A DNA stretch of 64,000 nt from Clostridium sp. 1001271B_151109_B4 (GCF_015670405.1 NZ_JADPBQ010000011.1:23483-87482); one strand, 5' to 3'; positions 8,799 through 21,231 are shown, counted from the first letter of the stretch. Notes: generated by a model from the letters alone, not told the origin. Numbers and translations: made by a program.

Positions 8799-11700
8799 TT
8801 GTTTGAATTGAACAATTTTGATGCAATACAAATCGGCTTAGCTTCTCCAAGCCAAATTAGAGAATGGTCTAGAGGTGAAGTTAAGAAGCCAGAAACAATT
8901 AATTATAGAACTTTAAAACCAGAAAGAGATGGTCTATTCTGTGAAAGAATATTTGGACCTATGAAAGACTGGGAATGTCATTGTGGTAAATATAAGAGAG
9001 TTAGATATAAGGGAATTGTTTGTGACAGATGTGGAGTTGAAGTTACAAAAGCTAAAGTAAGAAGAGAAAGAATGGGGCACATTGAGTTAGCTGCCCCAGT
9101 ATCTCACATTTGGTACTTTAAAGGAATTCCTTCAAGAATGGGATTACTTTTAGATATGTCACCAAGAGCTTTAGAAAAAGTTCTATACTTTGCTTCATAT
9201 GTAGTTATTGACCCTAAAGAAACTTCTCTTTTAAAGAAACAACTTTTAAGTGAAAAAGAATATAGAGAAGCTGTAGATAAGTTCGGTGAAGAAAGCTTCG
9301 TAGCTGGAATGGGTGCTGAAGCAGTTCAAGAAATTCTTGGCGAAATAGACTTAGAAACAACTTCAAGAGAATTAAAAGAAGAATTAAAGACTAGTAGTGG
9401 TCAAAAAAAGGTTAGAATTATAAGAAGATTAGAAGTTGTAGAATCTTTTAGAAAATCAGGAAATGATCCAAGATGGATGGTTATAAACGTAATTCCTGTA
9501 ATTCCACCAGATTTAAGACCTATGGTTCAATTAGATGGAGGAAGATTTGCTACATCTGACTTAAATGATTTATATAGAAGAGTAATCAATAGAAATAACA
9601 GATTAAAGAAGCTTTTAGATTTAGGAGCTCCAGATATTATTGTTAGAAATGAAAAGAGAATGCTTCAAGAAGCAGTTGATGCTCTAATAGATAATGGTAG
9701 AAGAGGAAGACCGGTTACTGGACCAGGAAATAGACCTTTAAAATCATTATCTGATATGTTAAAAGGTAAGCAAGGTAGATTTAGACAAAACTTACTTGGT
9801 AAGAGAGTTGACTATTCTGGTAGATCGGTTATCGTTGTTGGACCAGAATTAAAGATGTACCAATGTGGTTTACCAAAAGAAATGGCTTTAGAATTATTTA
9901 AGCCTTTCGTAATGAAAAAATTAGTTGAAGATGGAGTAGCTCATAACATAAAGAGTGCTAAGAGAATGGTTGAAAGAGTTAACGAACAAGTATGGGATAT
10001 ACTTGAAGAAGTTATTACAGATCATCCAGTTTTACTTAACAGAGCGCCTACTCTACATAGACTAGGGATTCAAGCCTTCCAACCAGTATTAGTTGAAGGT
10101 AGAGCAATAAAACTTCACCCATTAGTATGTACAGCATATAATGCTGACTTCGATGGAGACCAAATGGCAGTTCACGTTCCATTATCAGTTGAAGCTCAAG
10201 CTGAAGCTAGATTCTTAATGCTTGCAGCAGGTAATATAATGAAACCTTCAGATGGTAAGCCAGTTTGTGTTCCTACACAGGATATGGTTTTAGGTTCATA
10301 TTACTTAACTATGGATAAAGAAAATGCTAAAGGCGAAGGAATGTACTTTGCAAATGTAGATGAAGCAATAATGGCTTATAACGTAGGTGAAATTGCTGTT
10401 CATGCTGCAATTAATGTAAGAATGCACAAAGAAGTGGATGGAGTAGAAAAATCAGGAATAATTAAGACTACTGTAGGTAAGCTTATATTCAATGAATCTA
10501 TTCCTCAAGATTTAGGATATGTTGATAGAACAAATCCAGAAACAGAATTTAATCTTGAAGTTGATTTCTTAATTACTAAGAAAACTTTAGGAAAGTTAAT
10601 AGATAAGTGTTACATTAAACACGGACCTACTAATACATCTATAATGTTAGATAAAATAAAAGCATTAGGATACCATTATTCATCTATCGGTGCCGTAACA
10701 GTTGCAGCATCAGATATGATAGTACCGGATGCTAAATATGAACTACTTAGAGAAGCTGAAGAAACAGTTGAAAAAGTAGAAAAGATGTATAAGAGAGGTT
10801 TCATATCTGAAGATGAAAGATATGAAAAAGTTATTGAAAAATGGAGTAAGACAACAGAAGATGTTGCCAATGCGTTAATGGATAGCTTGGATAAATTTAA
10901 TCCAATATTCATGATGGCTGATTCAGGAGCCAGAGGATCTAAGGCTCAGATTAAACAATTAGCTGGTATGAGAGGACTTATGGCCGCTCCATCAGGTAAG
11001 ATTATCGAATTACCAATCAAGGCTTCATTTAGAGAAGGTCTTGACGTATTAGAATACTTCATATCAACACACGGTGCTAGAAAAGGTAATGCCGATACAG
11101 CACTTAAGACTGCCGATTCAGGTTACTTAACAAGAAGACTTGTTGATGTATCACAAGATGTTATCGTAAGAGAAGAAGATTGTGGAACTGATAGAGGATT
11201 AATCGTAGCTGAAATTAAAGAAGGTAACGAAGTAATCGAAGGATTAGCAGAAAGATTATATGGAAGATATACTGCAGAGGATATTTATGATCCAGAAAGC
11301 GGTGAATTATTATTAGCAAAAGATCAATATATTGAATCTCATATGGCTGATAGAATTACAGCAGCAGGAGTTAAGAAGGTTAAAATAAGATCTGTATTTA
11401 CTTGTAACTGTAAAGTTGGTGTTTGTGCTAAATGTTATGGTATGAACATGGCTACAGCTCAAAAGATCAATATAGGAGAAGCTGTTGGTATAATAGCAGC
11501 TCAATCAATCGGTGAGCCTGGTACTCAGCTTACAATGAGAACATTCCATACTGGTGGGGTTGCTACTGGTGCGGATATCACTCAAGGTCTTCCTAGAGTT
11601 GAAGAATTATTTGAAGCTAGAAAACCTAAAGGTCTTGCTATAGTTTCTGAAATTGCAGGTACTGTAAGAGTAGAAGAAACTAAGAAGAAGAAAACTGTGT

Positions 11701-12335
11701 TTGTAATGGCTGCTGATGGCGAAGAACGTAGCTATGACATTCCGTTTGGTTCAAGATTAAGAGTATCTGATAATGATGTTATTGAAGCTGGAGATGAAAT
11801 TACAGAAGGTTCAGTTAACCCTCATGATATCATGAATATTAAAGGTGTTGAAGGAGCTAGAAGATATTTACTTTCAGAAGTTCAAAAGGTTTATAGACTA
11901 CAAGGGGTTGATATCAACGATAAGCACTTAGAAGTAGTTGTTAGACAAATGACTAGAAAAGTAAAAGTTTCTGATTCAGGGGATACAGAATTATTACCAG
12001 GTACTATGATAGATATGTTTGACTTTGAAGAAGAAAATGCTAGAGTAAGAGAATTTGGTGGAGAAGAAGCTAAGGGAGAAATGGCTTTATTAGGTATAAC
12101 AAAGGCAGCTCTTGCAACTGATAGTTTCTTATCAGCAGCTTCATTCCAAGAAACAACAAGAGTACTTACAGAAGCAGCTATCAAAGGAAAAATAGATCCA
12201 TTAATAGGATTGAAAGAAAATGTTATTATTGGTAAGTTAATTCCAGCTGGTACAGGTATGATGAGATATAGATCTGTAAAGCTTGATGTGCCAACAGAAG
12301 AGTTAGCAGAAGATAATATTGATACAATAGAATAA
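8799..12335 (+). CDS. rpoC: RNA polymerase beta' subunit
   Basis: This is the catalytic beta' subunit. The 1178-residue protein begins at TTG, positioned by GGGAGG eight bases upstream. Visible landmarks are the N-terminal zinc ribbon (CHCGKYK...CDRCG, near residues 60-78), the magnesium-binding NADFDGDQ at 448-455, the bridge/trigger region, and the second zinc site [13 protein letters not shown]. It is co-transcribed with rpoB; a new promoter starts 15 bases after its stop. Confidence 0.99.
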   Translation: MFELNNFDAIQIGLASPSQIREWSRGEVKKPETINYRTLKPERDGLFCERIFGPMKDWECHCGKYKRVRYKGIVCDRCGVEVTKAKVRRERMGHIELAAPVSHIWYFKGIPSRMGLLLDMSPRALEKVLYFASYVVIDPKETSLLKKQLLSEKEYREAVDKFGEESFVAGMGAEAVQEILGEIDLETTSRELKEELKTSSGQKKVRIIRRLEVVESFRKSGNDPRWMVINVIPVIPPDLRPMVQLDGGRFATSDLNDLYRRVINRNNRLKKLLDLGAPDIIVRNEKRMLQEAVDALIDNGRRGRPVTGPGNRPLKSLSDMLKGKQGRFRQNLLGKRVDYSGRSVIVVGPELKMYQCGLPKEMALELFKPFVMKKLVEDGVAHNIKSAKRMVERVNEQVWDILEEVITDHPVLLNRAPTLHRLGIQAFQPVLVEGRAIKLHPLVCTAYNADFDGDQMAVHVPLSVEAQAEARFLMLAAGNIMKPSDGKPVCVPTQDMVLGSYYLTMDKENAKGEGMYFANVDEAIMAYNVGEIAVHAAINVRMHKEVDGVEKSGIIKTTVGKLIFNESIPQDLGYVDRTNPETEFNLEVDFLITKKTLGKLIDKCYIKHGPTNTSIMLDKIKALGYHYSSIGAVTVAASDMIVPDAKYELLREAEETVEKVEKMYKRGFISEDERYEKVIEKWSKTTEDVANALMDSLDKFNPIFMMADSGARGSKAQIKQLAGMRGLMAAPSGKIIELPIKASFREGLDVLEYFISTHGARKGNADTALKTADSGYLTRRLVDVSQDVIVREEDCGTDRGLIVAEIKEGNEVIEGLAERLYGRYTAEDIYDPESGELLLAKDQYIESHMADRITAAGVKKVKIRSVFTCNCKVGVCAKCYGMNMATAQKINIGEAVGIIAAQSIGEPGTQLTMRTFHTGGVATGADITQGLPRVEELFEARKPKGLAIVSEIAGTVRVEETKKKKTVFVMAADGEERSYDIPFGSRLRVSDNDVIEAGDEITEGSVNPHDIMNIKGVEGARRYLLSEVQKVYRLQGVDINDKHLEVVVRQMTRKVKVSDSGDTELLPGTMIDMFDFEEENARVREFGGEEAKGEMALLGITKAALATDSFLSAASFQETTRVLTEAAIKGKIDPLIGLKENVIIGKLIPAGTGMMRYRSVKLDVPTEELAEDNIDTIE

Positions 12336-12350
12336 TACAATGCAATTTTA

Positions 12351-12379
12351 TTGACATGTGTATGCTTAAATGATAAAAT
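12351..12379 (+). promoter_or_regulatory. Promoter for the L7Ae gene-rpsL-rpsG unit
   Basis: TTGACA (12351-12356), a 17-base spacer and TAAAAT (12374-12379) lie just after rpoC. Confidence 0.85.
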
Positions 12380-12384
12380 ACCAA

Positions 12385-12480
12385 TTGTGTGATTTAAAGC
12401 TACACTACAGTATGATTGTCTACATGATTTATGGAGGCATTCTGTATAGCATGCCTCTATGATCTTTAATTAAGGAGGGG
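12385..12480 (+). promoter_or_regulatory. Leader of the str operon with hairpin
   Basis: The leader contains a 10-bp stem ATGGAGGCAT/ATGCCTCTAT (12431-12440 with 12451-12460, one G-U pair). Only a weak T-run follows, so an attenuator role is possible but unproven. Confidence 0.45.
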
Positions 12481-12485
12481 GATTC

Positions 12486-12725
12486 ATGTTAGACAGAATT
12501 GTAGTAAAAAAGGTTATTGGAATAAAGCAATGTACTAAATTGATTAAAAACAATGAAGGAAAAGTTTTATATGTAGCTAAGGATGCAAATGCTAAGTTGA
12601 TATCTCCAATAATTCAACTTGCAAAAGAGAAAAACATTGAAATTGTAGAAATATCTACAATGAAAGAACTTGGGAAGATAGGCGGGATTGATGTTAACTC
12701 ATCAGCAATATTGACCCTAGAATAA
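12486..12725 (+). CDS. rplGB: L7Ae-family ribosome-associated protein (RplGB/YbxF)
   Basis: This 79-residue protein has the L7Ae/L30e/S12e/Gadd45 fold: VIGIKQCTKLIKNNEGKVLYVAKDA leads the sequence, then the late hydrophobic strand region. In Bacillus the orthologue between rpoC and rpsL binds kink-turn RNA on the large subunit, and the location here is identical. It starts at ATG after AAGGAGGGGG. Exact RNA target is unknown. Confidence 0.93.
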   Translation: MLDRIVVKKVIGIKQCTKLIKNNEGKVLYVAKDANAKLISPIIQLAKEKNIEIVEISTMKELGKIGGIDVNSSAILTLE

Positions 12726-12780
12726 TAAATTAGTGTTTATCTTATTTTATATAGATAAATAAATTTCAGGAGGTGAAGAA

Positions 12781-13158
12781 ATGCCAACTATAAGCCAATT
12801 AGTAAGAAAAGGTAGAAAGTCTGTTGCTAACAAATCAACAGCGCCAGCACTAAACGAGTGTCCACAAAGAAGAGGAGTTTGTACAGTTGTTAAAACTACT
12901 ACTCCAAAGAAGCCTAACTCAGCGTTAAGAAAGATTGCCAGAGTAAGACTTACAAATGGATTCGAAGTTACTGCTTACATCGGTGGTGTAGGTCACAACT
13001 TACAAGAGCACAGCGTTGTTCTTATAAGAGGTGGTAGAGTTAAGGACCTTCCTGGTGTTAGATACCATATCGTAAGAGGAGCACTTGACTGTGCTGGAGT
13101 AGCTAACAGATTACAAGGAAGATCAAAATACGGTGCTAAGAAGCCAAAAACAAAATAG
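12781..13158 (+). CDS. rpsL: 30S ribosomal protein S12
   Basis: S12 sits at the decoding centre. The 125-residue protein carries the conserved KKPNSALRK loop (from about residue 42), whose lysine governs streptomycin response and is wild type, and the [11 protein letters not shown] loop around residue 90. It is the first ribosomal gene of the str operon, with a strong AGGAGG site at 12768-12773. Confidence 0.99.
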   Translation: MPTISQLVRKGRKSVANKSTAPALNECPQRRGVCTVVKTTTPKKPNSALRKIARVRLTNGFEVTAYIGGVGHNLQEHSVVLIRGGRVKDLPGVRYHIVRGALDCAGVANRLQGRSKYGAKKPKTK

Positions 13159-13174
13159 TTTTCTAAACTAAGAC

Positions 13175-13268
13175 AGTGCTTATCTTCGGCATTTACATAG
13201 ACTAGAAATTTTACATAAGTTTATATAGATGTAAGAAGCGAAGCACTTTACGGTAAGTTTACTTACCG
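13175..13268 (+). promoter_or_regulatory. Candidate S7 autoregulatory structure in the rpsL-rpsG spacer
   Basis: AGTGCTT (13175-13181) pairs with AAGCACT (13241-13247), enclosing a TTACAT/ATGTAA hairpin. A 7-bp tetraloop hairpin CGGTAAG/CTTACCG (13251-13257 with 13262-13268) follows. In E. coli S7 represses by binding this same intercistronic interval; assignment here is by analogy. Confidence 0.55.
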
Positions 13269-13279
13269 AGTACCTATGA

Positions 13280-13783
<504 letters not shown>

Positions 13784-13792
13784 TATTACAAG

Positions 13793-13823
13793 AACTGTTT
13801 TGGCTTATGCCAAAACAGTTTTG
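13793..13823 (+). terminator. Strong hairpin between rpsG and fusA
   Basis: A perfect 12-bp stem AACTGTTTTGGC/GCCAAAACAGTT (13793-13804 with 13809-13820) has loop TTAT and is followed by TTG. The stem is terminator-grade but the T-run is broken, so partial termination is more likely than full termination. Confidence 0.65.
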
Positions 13824-13860
13824 TCGAATATAAAATTACTCATTGAGAGGAGGACATAAA

Positions 13861-15927
13861 ATGGCTAGAAAATATCCATTAGATAAATTCCGTAACTTTG
13901 GAATAATGGCTCATATAGATGCGGGTAAAACTACAACTACTGAGCGTATATTATTCTATACTGGAAAAACTCACAAAATTGGTGAAACACATGAGGGTGC
14001 TTCACAAATGGACTGGATGGTTCAAGAACAAGAAAGAGGTATAACAATTACTTCTGCAGCAACAACTTGTTTCTGGGAAGGTCATGAATTAAACATAATA
14101 GATACTCCAGGTCACGTAGACTTCACAGTTGAAGTTGAAAGATCACTAAGAGTTCTTGATGGAGCTGTTACAGTTCTTGACGCTAAGAGTGGGGTTGAAC
14201 CACAAACTGAAACTGTTTGGAGACAGGCAGATAAATATGGCGTACCAAGAATGATATATGTAAATAAAATGGATGCTACAGGTGCTGATTTCTTCAGATG
14301 TATAAACACTGTAAGAGATAGATTAAAAGCAAATGCAGTTCCAATACAAATACCAGTAGGTGCTGAAGCTGAATTTAAAGGTATGATAGACTTAATATCT
14401 AATCATGCTATCATCACTTATGATGATTTAGGTAAAGATGTAAGAATTGAAGAAATTCCTGCAGATTTAGCTGATCAAGCTGAAGAATACAGAATGGCTA
14501 TGATAGAAGCTATTGCTGAAACAGATGAAGCATTAATGGAAAAATATCTTGAAGGTGAAGAGATAACAGAAGAAGAAATACATGCAGCTTTAAGAAAAGC
14601 TACTATAGCTAATGAAATAGTTCCATGTATATGTGGATCTTCATATAAGAATAAAGGGGTTCAAGAAATGATTAACGGTGTTGTTGCTTACTTACCATCA
14701 CCATTAGACATTCCTGCAATCCAAGGTCAAACTTTAGAAGGTGAAGAAGATTCAAGAGAAGCTTCAGATAAAGCGCCAATGGCAGCTTTAGCATTCAAGA
14801 TTGCTACTGACCCATTCGTTGGAAAACTTGCGTTTACAAGAATCTATTCTGGTGTTATGAACAGTGGTTCATATGTTCTTAACTCTACAAAGGGTAAGAA
14901 GGAAAGAATAGGAAGACTTGTTAAGATGCATGCTAATACAAGAGAAGAAGTTGAATCATTAGAAGCAGGTGAATTAGGAGCAGTTATCGGATTAAAGAAC
15001 ACTACAACTGGTGATACTTTATGTGATGAAAATGCACCAATTATACTTGAATCAATGGAATTCCCAGAACCAGTTATATCTGTAGCTATCGAGCCAAAGA
15101 CAAAAGCTGGTCAAGAAAAGATGGGATTAGCTTTAGCTAAGTTAGCTGAAGAAGATCCAACTTTCAAAACTTGGACTGACCAAGAAACTGGTCAAACAAT
15201 CATCGCTGGTATGGGTGAATTACACTTAGATATCATTGTTGATAGATTAACTAGAGAATTCAAGGTTGAATGTAACGTTGGAGCTCCTCAAGTTGCTTAC
15301 AAAGAAACTATCAGATCAGCTGTTAAAGCTGAAGCTAAATACGCTAAGCAATCAGGTGGTAAGGGTCAATACGGTCATGCTGTAATTGAAATGGAACCAA
15401 CTGAAGGTGAATACGTATTTGAAAATGCTATCGTTGGGGGAGCTGTTCCAAAAGAATATATTCCTGCAATTGATGCTGGTATTCAAGAAGCAGCTAAGAA
15501 CGGTATCATAGCTGGATACGAAGTTATCAACTTCAGAGTTAAGTTAGTACACGGTTCTTACCATGAAGTCGATTCATCAGAAATGGCATTCAAGATTGCT
15601 GGTTCTATGGCATTCAAGAACGCTATGCAAAAAGCAAGCCCAGTATTACTTGAACCAATGATGAAGGTTGAAGTAACTGTACCAGAAGAGTACATGGGAG
15701 ATGTTATCGGTGATATCAATTCAAGAAGAGGTAGAATGGAAGGTATGGAAGCAGTTAACGGAGCTCAAGTTATAAGAGCATACGTGCCACTAGCTGAAAT
15801 GTTTGGATATGCTACAGCTTTAAGATCTAGATCTCAAGGTAGAGGTAACTACTCAATGGTATTCGATCACTATGAAGAAGTACCAAAGAGCATTCAAGAA
15901 GAAGTTGCTGGTAAAAGAGCAAAATAA
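13861..15927 (+). CDS. fusA: Elongation factor G
   Basis: EF-G drives translocation and, with RRF, ribosome recycling. The 688-residue protein starts at ATG 13861 behind GAGAGGAGG; the in-frame TTG at 13843 overlaps that site and is rejected. The G domain has [17 protein letters not shown] and NKMD; domains II to V follow, ending in the family-typical [16 protein letters not shown]. It belongs to the str operon with rpsL and rpsG. Confidence 0.99.
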   Translation: MARKYPLDKFRNFGIMAHIDAGKTTTTERILFYTGKTHKIGETHEGASQMDWMVQEQERGITITSAATTCFWEGHELNIIDTPGHVDFTVEVERSLRVLDGAVTVLDAKSGVEPQTETVWRQADKYGVPRMIYVNKMDATGADFFRCINTVRDRLKANAVPIQIPVGAEAEFKGMIDLISNHAIITYDDLGKDVRIEEIPADLADQAEEYRMAMIEAIAETDEALMEKYLEGEEITEEEIHAALRKATIANEIVPCICGSSYKNKGVQEMINGVVAYLPSPLDIPAIQGQTLEGEEDSREASDKAPMAALAFKIATDPFVGKLAFTRIYSGVMNSGSYVLNSTKGKKERIGRLVKMHANTREEVESLEAGELGAVIGLKNTTTGDTLCDENAPIILESMEFPEPVISVAIEPKTKAGQEKMGLALAKLAEEDPTFKTWTDQETGQTIIAGMGELHLDIIVDRLTREFKVECNVGAPQVAYKETIRSAVKAEAKYAKQSGGKGQYGHAVIEMEPTEGEYVFENAIVGGAVPKEYIPAIDAGIQEAAKNGIIAGYEVINFRVKLVHGSYHEVDSSEMAFKIAGSMAFKNAMQKASPVLLEPMMKVEVTVPEEYMGDVIGDINSRRGRMEGMEAVNGAQVIRAYVPLAEMFGYATALRSRSQGRGNYSMVFDHYEEVPKSIQEEVAGKRAK

Positions 15928-15943
15928 TTTGTAATAATTTTTT

Positions 15944-15980
15944 GTAACATTATCCATAATATATTTATGGGTAGTGTTAC
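15944..15980 (+). other. 15-bp intercistronic hairpin, fusA-tuf
   Basis: GTAACATTATCCATA (15944-15958) pairs along its length with 15966-15980, using two G-U pairs. No T-run follows, so it is not an intrinsic terminator; it may stabilise or process the fusA-tuf message. Confidence 0.55.
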
Positions 15981-16089
15981 AGAAGTTAATATATATATAA
16001 TAATTTAAATTTATAAAAAAACAATTATTGAATTTTAATGTAAATATAAAGTTCACATAATATGGTTTCCATAAAGGAGGATTTTCAAA

Positions 16090-17283
16090 ATGGCAAAGCA
16101 AAAGTTCGAAAGAAGTAAACCACACGTAAATATCGGAACAATCGGTCACGTAGACCACGGTAAGACTACATTAACAGCTGCTATCACAACAGTATTAGCA
16201 AACAGAGGATACGCAGAAGCGTTCAACTATGCTGATATCGATAGAGCACCAGAAGAAAAAGAAAGAGGAATCACAATCAACACTGCACACGTTGAGTACG
16301 AAACAGAAAACAGACACTACGCTCACGTTGACTGTCCAGGACATGCTGACTACGTTAAGAACATGATCACTGGTGCTGCACAAATGGATGGAGCAATCTT
16401 AGTTTGTTCAGCTGCAGATGGTCCAATGCCTCAAACAAGAGAGCATATCTTACTTGCATCAAGAGTAGGTGTTGACTATATCGTAGTATTCTTAAACAAA
16501 GCAGATATGGTTGATGATGAAGAATTATTAGAATTAGTTGAAATGGAAGTTAGAGAATTATTATCTGAATACAACTTCCCAGGAGATGATATTCCAGTAA
16601 TTAAGGGATCAGCTTTAAGAGCATTAGAAAACCCAACAGATCCAGAAGCAACAGCTTGCATCATGGAATTAATGGATGCAGTAGATAGCTACATCCCAAC
16701 ACCAGAAAGAGCTACAGATAAGCCTTTCTTAATGCCAATCGAAGACGTATTTACAATCACAGGTAGAGGAACTGTTGCAACTGGAAGAGTTGAAAGAGGT
16801 ATCTTACACGTATCTGATGAAGTAGAAATCGTTGGATTAATGGAAGAAAAGAGAAAAGTAGTAGTAACAGGAATAGAAATGTTCAGAAAGTTACTAGATG
16901 AAGCACAAGCTGGAGATAACATCGGAGCATTATTAAGAGGGGTTCAAAGAACTGAAATCGAAAGAGGTCAAGTTTTAGCTAAAACTGGATCAGTAAACCC
17001 ACACAGCAAGTTCGTAGGTCAAGTATACGTACTTAAGAAAGATGAAGGTGGTAGACATACTCCATTCTTCGATGGATACAGACCACAATTCTACTTCAGA
17101 ACAACAGACGTTACAGGATCAATCAAATTACCAGAAGGAATGGAAATGGTTATGCCTGGAGACCACATCGATATGAACGTTGAGTTAATTACTCAAGTAG
17201 CTATGGATGAAGGTTTAAGATTCGCTATCAGAGAAGGTGGAAGAACTGTAGGTTCAGGAGTTGTTACTTCTATAATTGAATAG
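16090..17283 (+). CDS. tuf: Elongation factor Tu, copy 2
   Basis: This is the second EF-Tu gene, 397 residues, in its classical place after fusA, with AAAGGAGG ahead of the ATG. The coding sequence matches the copy at 5-1198 wherever I compared it, including synonymous positions, while upstream and downstream bases diverge immediately outside the frame. This points to gene conversion between the two copies. An intrinsic terminator ends the unit. Confidence 0.99.
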   Translation: MAKQKFERSKPHVNIGTIGHVDHGKTTLTAAITTVLANRGYAEAFNYADIDRAPEEKERGITINTAHVEYETENRHYAHVDCPGHADYVKNMITGAAQMDGAILVCSAADGPMPQTREHILLASRVGVDYIVVFLNKADMVDDEELLELVEMEVRELLSEYNFPGDDIPVIKGSALRALENPTDPEATACIMELMDAVDSYIPTPERATDKPFLMPIEDVFTITGRGTVATGRVERGILHVSDEVEIVGLMEEKRKVVVTGIEMFRKLLDEAQAGDNIGALLRGVQRTEIERGQVLAKTGSVNPHSKFVGQVYVLKKDEGGRHTPFFDGYRPQFYFRTTDVTGSIKLPEGMEMVMPGDHIDMNVELITQVAMDEGLRFAIREGGRTVGSGVVTSIIE

Positions 17284-17366
17284 TTTTAAACTTTTAATTT
17301 AGTTTTAAAATCTTTTTAAATATATAATTTTAAATTAAAGCGCTTATAAATGTGATCACAAAAAAG

Positions 17367-17406
17367 AGAAAGAGTAAGGGGACGCCTTTACTCTTTCTTT
17401 TTTTTA
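17367..17406 (+). terminator. Intrinsic terminator after tuf copy 2
   Basis: AGAAAGAGTA (17367-17376) pairs with TACTCTTTCT (17389-17398), extended inward by AGG/CCT around a one-base bulge, and is followed by eight T. It closes the str operon. Confidence 0.92.
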
Positions 17407-17592
17407 TTTCTAAATATATATCACCATAAAAATAATTTAATGCATTATGTATTAAATAATAATATAAGATATATATAGTTAAGAAAAAAATATATAAATT
17501 AAGATTATTAATAATATGAAAAGAGAAGAAAATATAATACATATTGAAAAAAAGATTAAAAAATAGAGAAAAATCCTATAAAAATGTTTACA
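17407..17592. other. AT-rich spacer without recognised content
   Basis: Extremely AT-rich sequence between the str and S10 operons. I see no coding sequence, RNA gene or clear repeat in it. Confidence 0.6.
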
Positions 17593-17621
17593 TTGATATA
17601 TAAAGGTTAATCATATATAAT
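17593..17621 (+). promoter_or_regulatory. Upstream promoter (P1) of the S10 operon
   Basis: TTGATA (17593-17598), 17 bases, TATAAT (17616-17621). It has the same hexamers and spacing as the proximal promoter at 17782. Confidence 0.75.
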
Positions 17622-17781
17622 ATAAGGCAATACACAGAAAAATTTCATTAATTATACTATTGAAAAAAATTTAAATACGATATAAAATAATAACAGTTGA
17701 ACGACAGAATTACTTCTAAAAGGCTAATTTTTTTTTGAATAAATGGTTAAAAAAAGATGAAAAAAAGATGAGAAAAAAGTC

Positions 17782-17810
17782 TTGATAAAGATTTATAAAG
17801 ATAGTATAAT
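17782..17810 (+). promoter_or_regulatory. Proximal promoter (P2) of the S10 operon
   Basis: TTGATA (17782-17787), 17 bases, TATAAT (17805-17810). The leader RNA begins a few bases downstream. Confidence 0.88.
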
Positions 17811-17816
17811 AAAGAA

Positions 17817-17995
17817 GTTGTGTAGCGCAACGCGATGAATCAAGAGGTTGCCGGACTTCCGGGTTATTCTTGAGGAGCAAGTCAGGATCTAGAATCCGAC
17901 GGCAGGGGTAGTAACTTGTGTTCTTAGTTGTGAAACACCAGGAACAGTTTACAGAACTACAACTGTTGTGCGTTAGAAGTAAAGCGTACATGAAA
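17817..17995 (+). promoter_or_regulatory. S10 operon leader RNA (candidate L4-type control)
   Basis: This 180-base leader is much richer in G and C than the adjacent DNA. Visible elements are TCAAGA/TCTTGA (17840-17845 with 17868-17873) enclosing CCGG/CCGG, GGAT/ATCC around a CTAGA loop near 17885-17897, and AACAGTT/AACTGTT nearer the gene. In other bacteria L4 binds the S10 leader; the family match here is inferred from position. Confidence 0.6.
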
Positions 17996-18010
17996 AGGAG
18001 GGAAACCAGA

Positions 18011-18319
18011 ATGTCAAAACAAAAAATAAGAATCAGATTAAAGGCTTTTGATCACACTATATTAGATCAATCTGCTGAAAAAATCGTTGAAACAGCTAAA
18101 TCAACAGGAGCAAAGGTTGCAGGTCCAGTACCACTACCTACTGAAAAAGATGTTGTTACAATATTAAGAGCTGTTCACAAGTACAAAGATTCAAGAGAAC
18201 AATTCGAAATCAGAACACACAAGAGATTAATCGATATCGTTAATCCATCACCTAAGACTGTTGATGCATTAATGAGATTAAACTTACCTGCTGGTGTAGA
18301 TATCGAAATAAAGCTATAA
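18011..18319 (+). CDS. rpsJ: 30S ribosomal protein S10
   Basis: S10 is a 30S head protein and the NusE antitermination partner. The ATG at 18011 follows AAAAGGAGGG and gives 102 residues, the standard length; upstream in-frame extension to 17918 runs through the structured leader and is rejected. [22 protein letters not shown] and the flexible loop [19 protein letters not shown] are conserved. It heads the S10-spc-alpha supercluster. Confidence 0.99.
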   Translation: MSKQKIRIRLKAFDHTILDQSAEKIVETAKSTGAKVAGPVPLPTEKDVVTILRAVHKYKDSREQFEIRTHKRLIDIVNPSPKTVDALMRLNLPAGVDIEIKL

Positions 18320-18398
18320 TAGCTTAACTATTAAATAAACAGTTTGAACGGTTATGATTGCAAAGCAATCCGCTAATGCGTTTAGGAGGTGTAAATAC

Positions 18399-19028
18399 AT
18401 GAAAAAAGCTATAATCGGTAAAAAAATAGGGATGACTCAAATTTTCGATGAAAATGGAAAGGTAGTTCCTGTAACTGTAGTAGAAGCTGGACCATGTGTT
18501 GTTGTTCAAAAGAAGACTATCGAAAAGGATGGTTATGAAGCAATACAAGTTGGTTTCGGTGAAATAAGAGAAAAATTAGTTAATAAGCCAAGAAAAGGAC
18601 AATTTGCTAAAGCTGGAGTATCTTTAAGAAGAACTTTAAAAGAGTTCAGATTAGAAGATTGCAGCGGATACGAAGTAGGTCAAGAAATCAAAGCTGATTT
18701 ATTTGCAGCTGGAGATAAAATTGACGTTTCTGGAGTATCTAAAGGTAAGGGATTCCAAGGTGTTATTAAGAGATGGAATGCTAACAGAGGACCAATGTCA
18801 CACGGTTCTAAGTTCCACAGAGCAGTAGGTTCAATGGGAGCTTCTTCAGATCCATCAAGAACATTTAAGAACAAGAACATGCCAGGACACATGGGAGCTG
18901 TAAACACAACTGTATTAAACTTAGAAGTTGTTAAAGTAATAGCTGAAAAGAACTTAATATTAGTTAAGGGTGGTATCCCAGGTGCTAACAAGAGCACAGT
19001 TGTAATAAGAAACGCTGTTAAAGCTTAA
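18399..19028 (+). CDS. rplC: 50S ribosomal protein L3
   Basis: L3 is an early-assembling large-subunit protein reaching toward the peptidyl-transferase centre. The ATG at 18399 behind TTTAGGAGG yields 209 residues starting [16 protein letters not shown], the family's usual N-terminus; the longer frame from 18354 has no ribosome site. The central extension near residues 130-150 ([22 protein letters not shown]) is intact. Confidence 0.98.
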   Translation: MKKAIIGKKIGMTQIFDENGKVVPVTVVEAGPCVVVQKKTIEKDGYEAIQVGFGEIREKLVNKPRKGQFAKAGVSLRRTLKEFRLEDCSGYEVGQEIKADLFAAGDKIDVSGVSKGKGFQGVIKRWNANRGPMSHGSKFHRAVGSMGASSDPSRTFKNKNMPGHMGAVNTTVLNLEVVKVIAEKNLILVKGGIPGANKSTVVIRNAVKA

Positions 19029-19052
19029 TTTCTTTAGAAAGGAGGAGACAGA

Positions 19053-19673
19053 ATGCCTACAGTAGGATTATTTAACAAAGAAGGAAACAAGATTGAAGAT
19101 ATTCAATTAAACGATAATGTATTCGCTGTTGAAGTGAATGCAGATGCTATGCACCAAGTAGTTGTTGCATTATTAGCTAATAAGAGACAAGGAACTCAAT
19201 CAGCTAAGACTAGAGCTGAGGTTAGAGGAGGCGGAATTAAGCCTTGGAGACAAAAGGGAACTGGTAGAGCTAGACAAGGATCAATCAGAGCACCACAATG
19301 GATCAAGGGTGGAGTTGTATTCGCACCAAAGCCAAGAGATTACAGAATGTCAATACCAAAATCAATGAGAAGAGTTGCTATGTTATCAGCTTTAACTAGC
19401 AAAGTTCAAAATGATGAAATGGTAGTATTAGACAGCTTAACATTAGAAACTCCTAAAACAAAGGAAATAGTTAAAATGTTAAATGCTTTCGATGCTAAAA
19501 AGACATTAATCGTTACTGCTGAAGCAAACGAAACAGTTTACAAGTCAGCTAGAAACATTGAAGGAGTAGCAGTACTTCCAGTAAACAACATCAATGTTTA
19601 TGATTTATTAAAATACTCAAAAGTAATCATGACTAAGGATGCTGTATCAAAGATTGAGGAGGTGTACGCATAA
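19053..19673 (+). CDS. rplD: 50S ribosomal protein L4
   Basis: L4 lines the exit tunnel and, in many bacteria, represses its own operon by binding the S10 leader. The 206-residue protein has the tunnel loop [20 protein letters not shown] near residues 64-83 and the C-terminal globular part ending [11 protein letters not shown]. Its stop codon shares one base with the rplW start, suggesting translational coupling. Confidence 0.99.
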   Translation: MPTVGLFNKEGNKIEDIQLNDNVFAVEVNADAMHQVVVALLANKRQGTQSAKTRAEVRGGGIKPWRQKGTGRARQGSIRAPQWIKGGVVFAPKPRDYRMSIPKSMRRVAMLSALTSKVQNDEMVVLDSLTLETPKTKEIVKMLNAFDAKKTLIVTAEANETVYKSARNIEGVAVLPVNNINVYDLLKYSKVIMTKDAVSKIEEVYA

Positions 19674-19969
19674 TGAAGTTAACAAGCCACGATATAATCA
19701 GAAAACCAGTTATCACTGAAAAGTCAATGGCTGCAATGGCAGAAAAGAAGTACACTTTCATAGTTCATATGAGCGCTAACAAAGTTCAAATAAAGAAAGC
19801 GATCGAAGAAGTTTTCGGCGTTAAAGTTGAAAAAGTTCAAACAATAAGAACTATGGGAAAAACTAAGAGAATGGGCGTACATGTTGGTAAGAGAGCTGAC
19901 CAAAAGAAAGCTATAATCACATTAGCTCAAGATAGCAAAGGTATTGAATTCTTCGAAGGAATGCAATAA
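19673..19969 (+). CDS. rplW: 50S ribosomal protein L23
   Basis: L23 surrounds the tunnel exit and docks trigger factor and SRP. The 98-residue protein has [13 protein letters not shown] at its start and [20 protein letters not shown] in the middle. It overlaps rplD at TAATG; the ribosome site GAGGAGGTG lies inside rplD. Confidence 0.98.
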   Translation: MKLTSHDIIRKPVITEKSMAAMAEKKYTFIVHMSANKVQIKKAIEEVFGVKVEKVQTIRTMGKTKRMGVHVGKRADQKKAIITLAQDSKGIEFFEGMQ

Positions 19970-20027
19970 TATTAAAGCGTAGTATTGGTAATAATACCAG
20001 ATAAGCTTAAAGAAGGAGGGAATTAGC

Positions 20028-20861
20028 ATGGCAGTTAAAAAGTTTAGACCTACTACACCATCAAGAAGAGAAATGACAATGGCTAGTTTTGAAGAAATAA
20101 CTACAAACAGCCCAGAGAAATCACTTCTTGTTTCTTTAAAGAAAACTGGTGGTAGAAATGCTCAAGGTAAAATAACTGTTAGACACCACGGTGGTGGAGC
20201 TAAGAGAAAATATAGAATAATAGATTTCAAGAGAAATAAGGATGGTATTCCAGCAAAAGTTGCTACAATAGAATACGATCCAAACAGAACAGCATACATT
20301 GCATTAGTAGTATATGCTGATGGTGAAAAGAGATATATTCTTGCACCAGTAGGATTAAAGGTTGGAGATACAATAGTATCTGGAGCAGACGCTGATATCA
20401 AAGTTGGTAATGCTAAAGCATTAAAAGATATGCCGGTTGGTACAGTTGTTCACAACATTGAATTACAAGCTGGTAAAGGTGGCCAAATGGTTAGATCAGC
20501 AGGTACTTCAGCTCAATTAATGGCTAAAGAAGGTAACTATGCAACATTAAGATTACCATCAGGCGAAATGAGATATGTAAGAATCGAATGTAGAGCTACA
20601 ATCGGTACAGTATCTAACACTACTAACGACATCATTAACCTTGGTAAAGCTGGTAGAAAGAGACACATGGGATGGAGACCTACAGTTAGAGGTTCTGTAA
20701 TGAACCCTTGCGATCACCCTCATGGTGGTGGTGAAGGTAGATCACCAATCGGTAGACCAAGTCCAGTTACTCCATGGGGTAAACCAGCACTTGGATACAA
20801 GACTAGAAAGAATAAGAAGTATTCTGATAGATTCATAATAAAGAGAAGAAATAGTAAGTAA
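20028..20861 (+). CDS. rplB: 50S ribosomal protein L2
   Basis: L2 is needed for subunit joining and peptidyl-transferase activity. It has 277 residues, an OB-fold followed by an SH3-like fold. The essential C-terminal histidine segment [17 protein letters not shown] (around residues 226-242) is intact. A ribosome site GAAGGAGGG stands eight bases upstream. Confidence 0.99.
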   Translation: MAVKKFRPTTPSRREMTMASFEEITTNSPEKSLLVSLKKTGGRNAQGKITVRHHGGGAKRKYRIIDFKRNKDGIPAKVATIEYDPNRTAYIALVVYADGEKRYILAPVGLKVGDTIVSGADADIKVGNAKALKDMPVGTVVHNIELQAGKGGQMVRSAGTSAQLMAKEGNYATLRLPSGEMRYVRIECRATIGTVSNTTNDIINLGKAGRKRHMGWRPTVRGSVMNPCDHPHGGGEGRSPIGRPSPVTPWGKPALGYKTRKNKKYSDRFIIKRRNSK

Positions 20862-20925
20862 TTGAAGAGAATTAATTCTCTTCAGGCTTACTGGGCCTAG
20901 AGATTATGAAGGGAGGCAAATTATA

Positions 20926-21210
20926 GTGAGTAGATCAATAAAAAAGGGACCTTTCGTACACGAAGGACTTTTAAAGAAGATAGAAGAAATGAATGCTAAT
21001 GGTGAAAATAAGGTTGTTAAGACTTGGTCAAGATCATCAACAATTTTCCCACAAATGATTGGTCACACAATCGCTGTTCACGATGGTAGAAAACACGTTC
21101 CAGTATATGTGAGCGAAGATATGGTAGGACACAAATTAGGAGAATTTGCTCTTACTAGAACATACAGAGGACACGATTACGACGAAAAAGCATCAAGAAA
21201 AAGAAAGTAA
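20926..21210 (+). CDS. rpsS: 30S ribosomal protein S19
   Basis: S19 is a 30S head protein contacting S13. The 94-residue product starts at GTG behind GAAGGGAGG and opens [15 protein letters not shown]. The conserved [29 protein letters not shown] core is present. The 64-base spacer after rplB contains an AGAGAATTAATTCTCT palindrome of unknown role. Confidence 0.98.
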   Translation: MSRSIKKGPFVHEGLLKKIEEMNANGENKVVKTWSRSSTIFPQMIGHTIAVHDGRKHVPVYVSEDMVGHKLGEFALTRTYRGHDYDEKASRKRK

Positions 21211-21231
21211 TCTGGGAAAGGAGGAACACCA

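Noticed and set aside
17284..18010. tRNA or rRNA genes in the str-S10 gap
   Set aside because: No cloverleaf, TTCRANTC-type arm or CCA end was seen; the structured part is the S10 leader.
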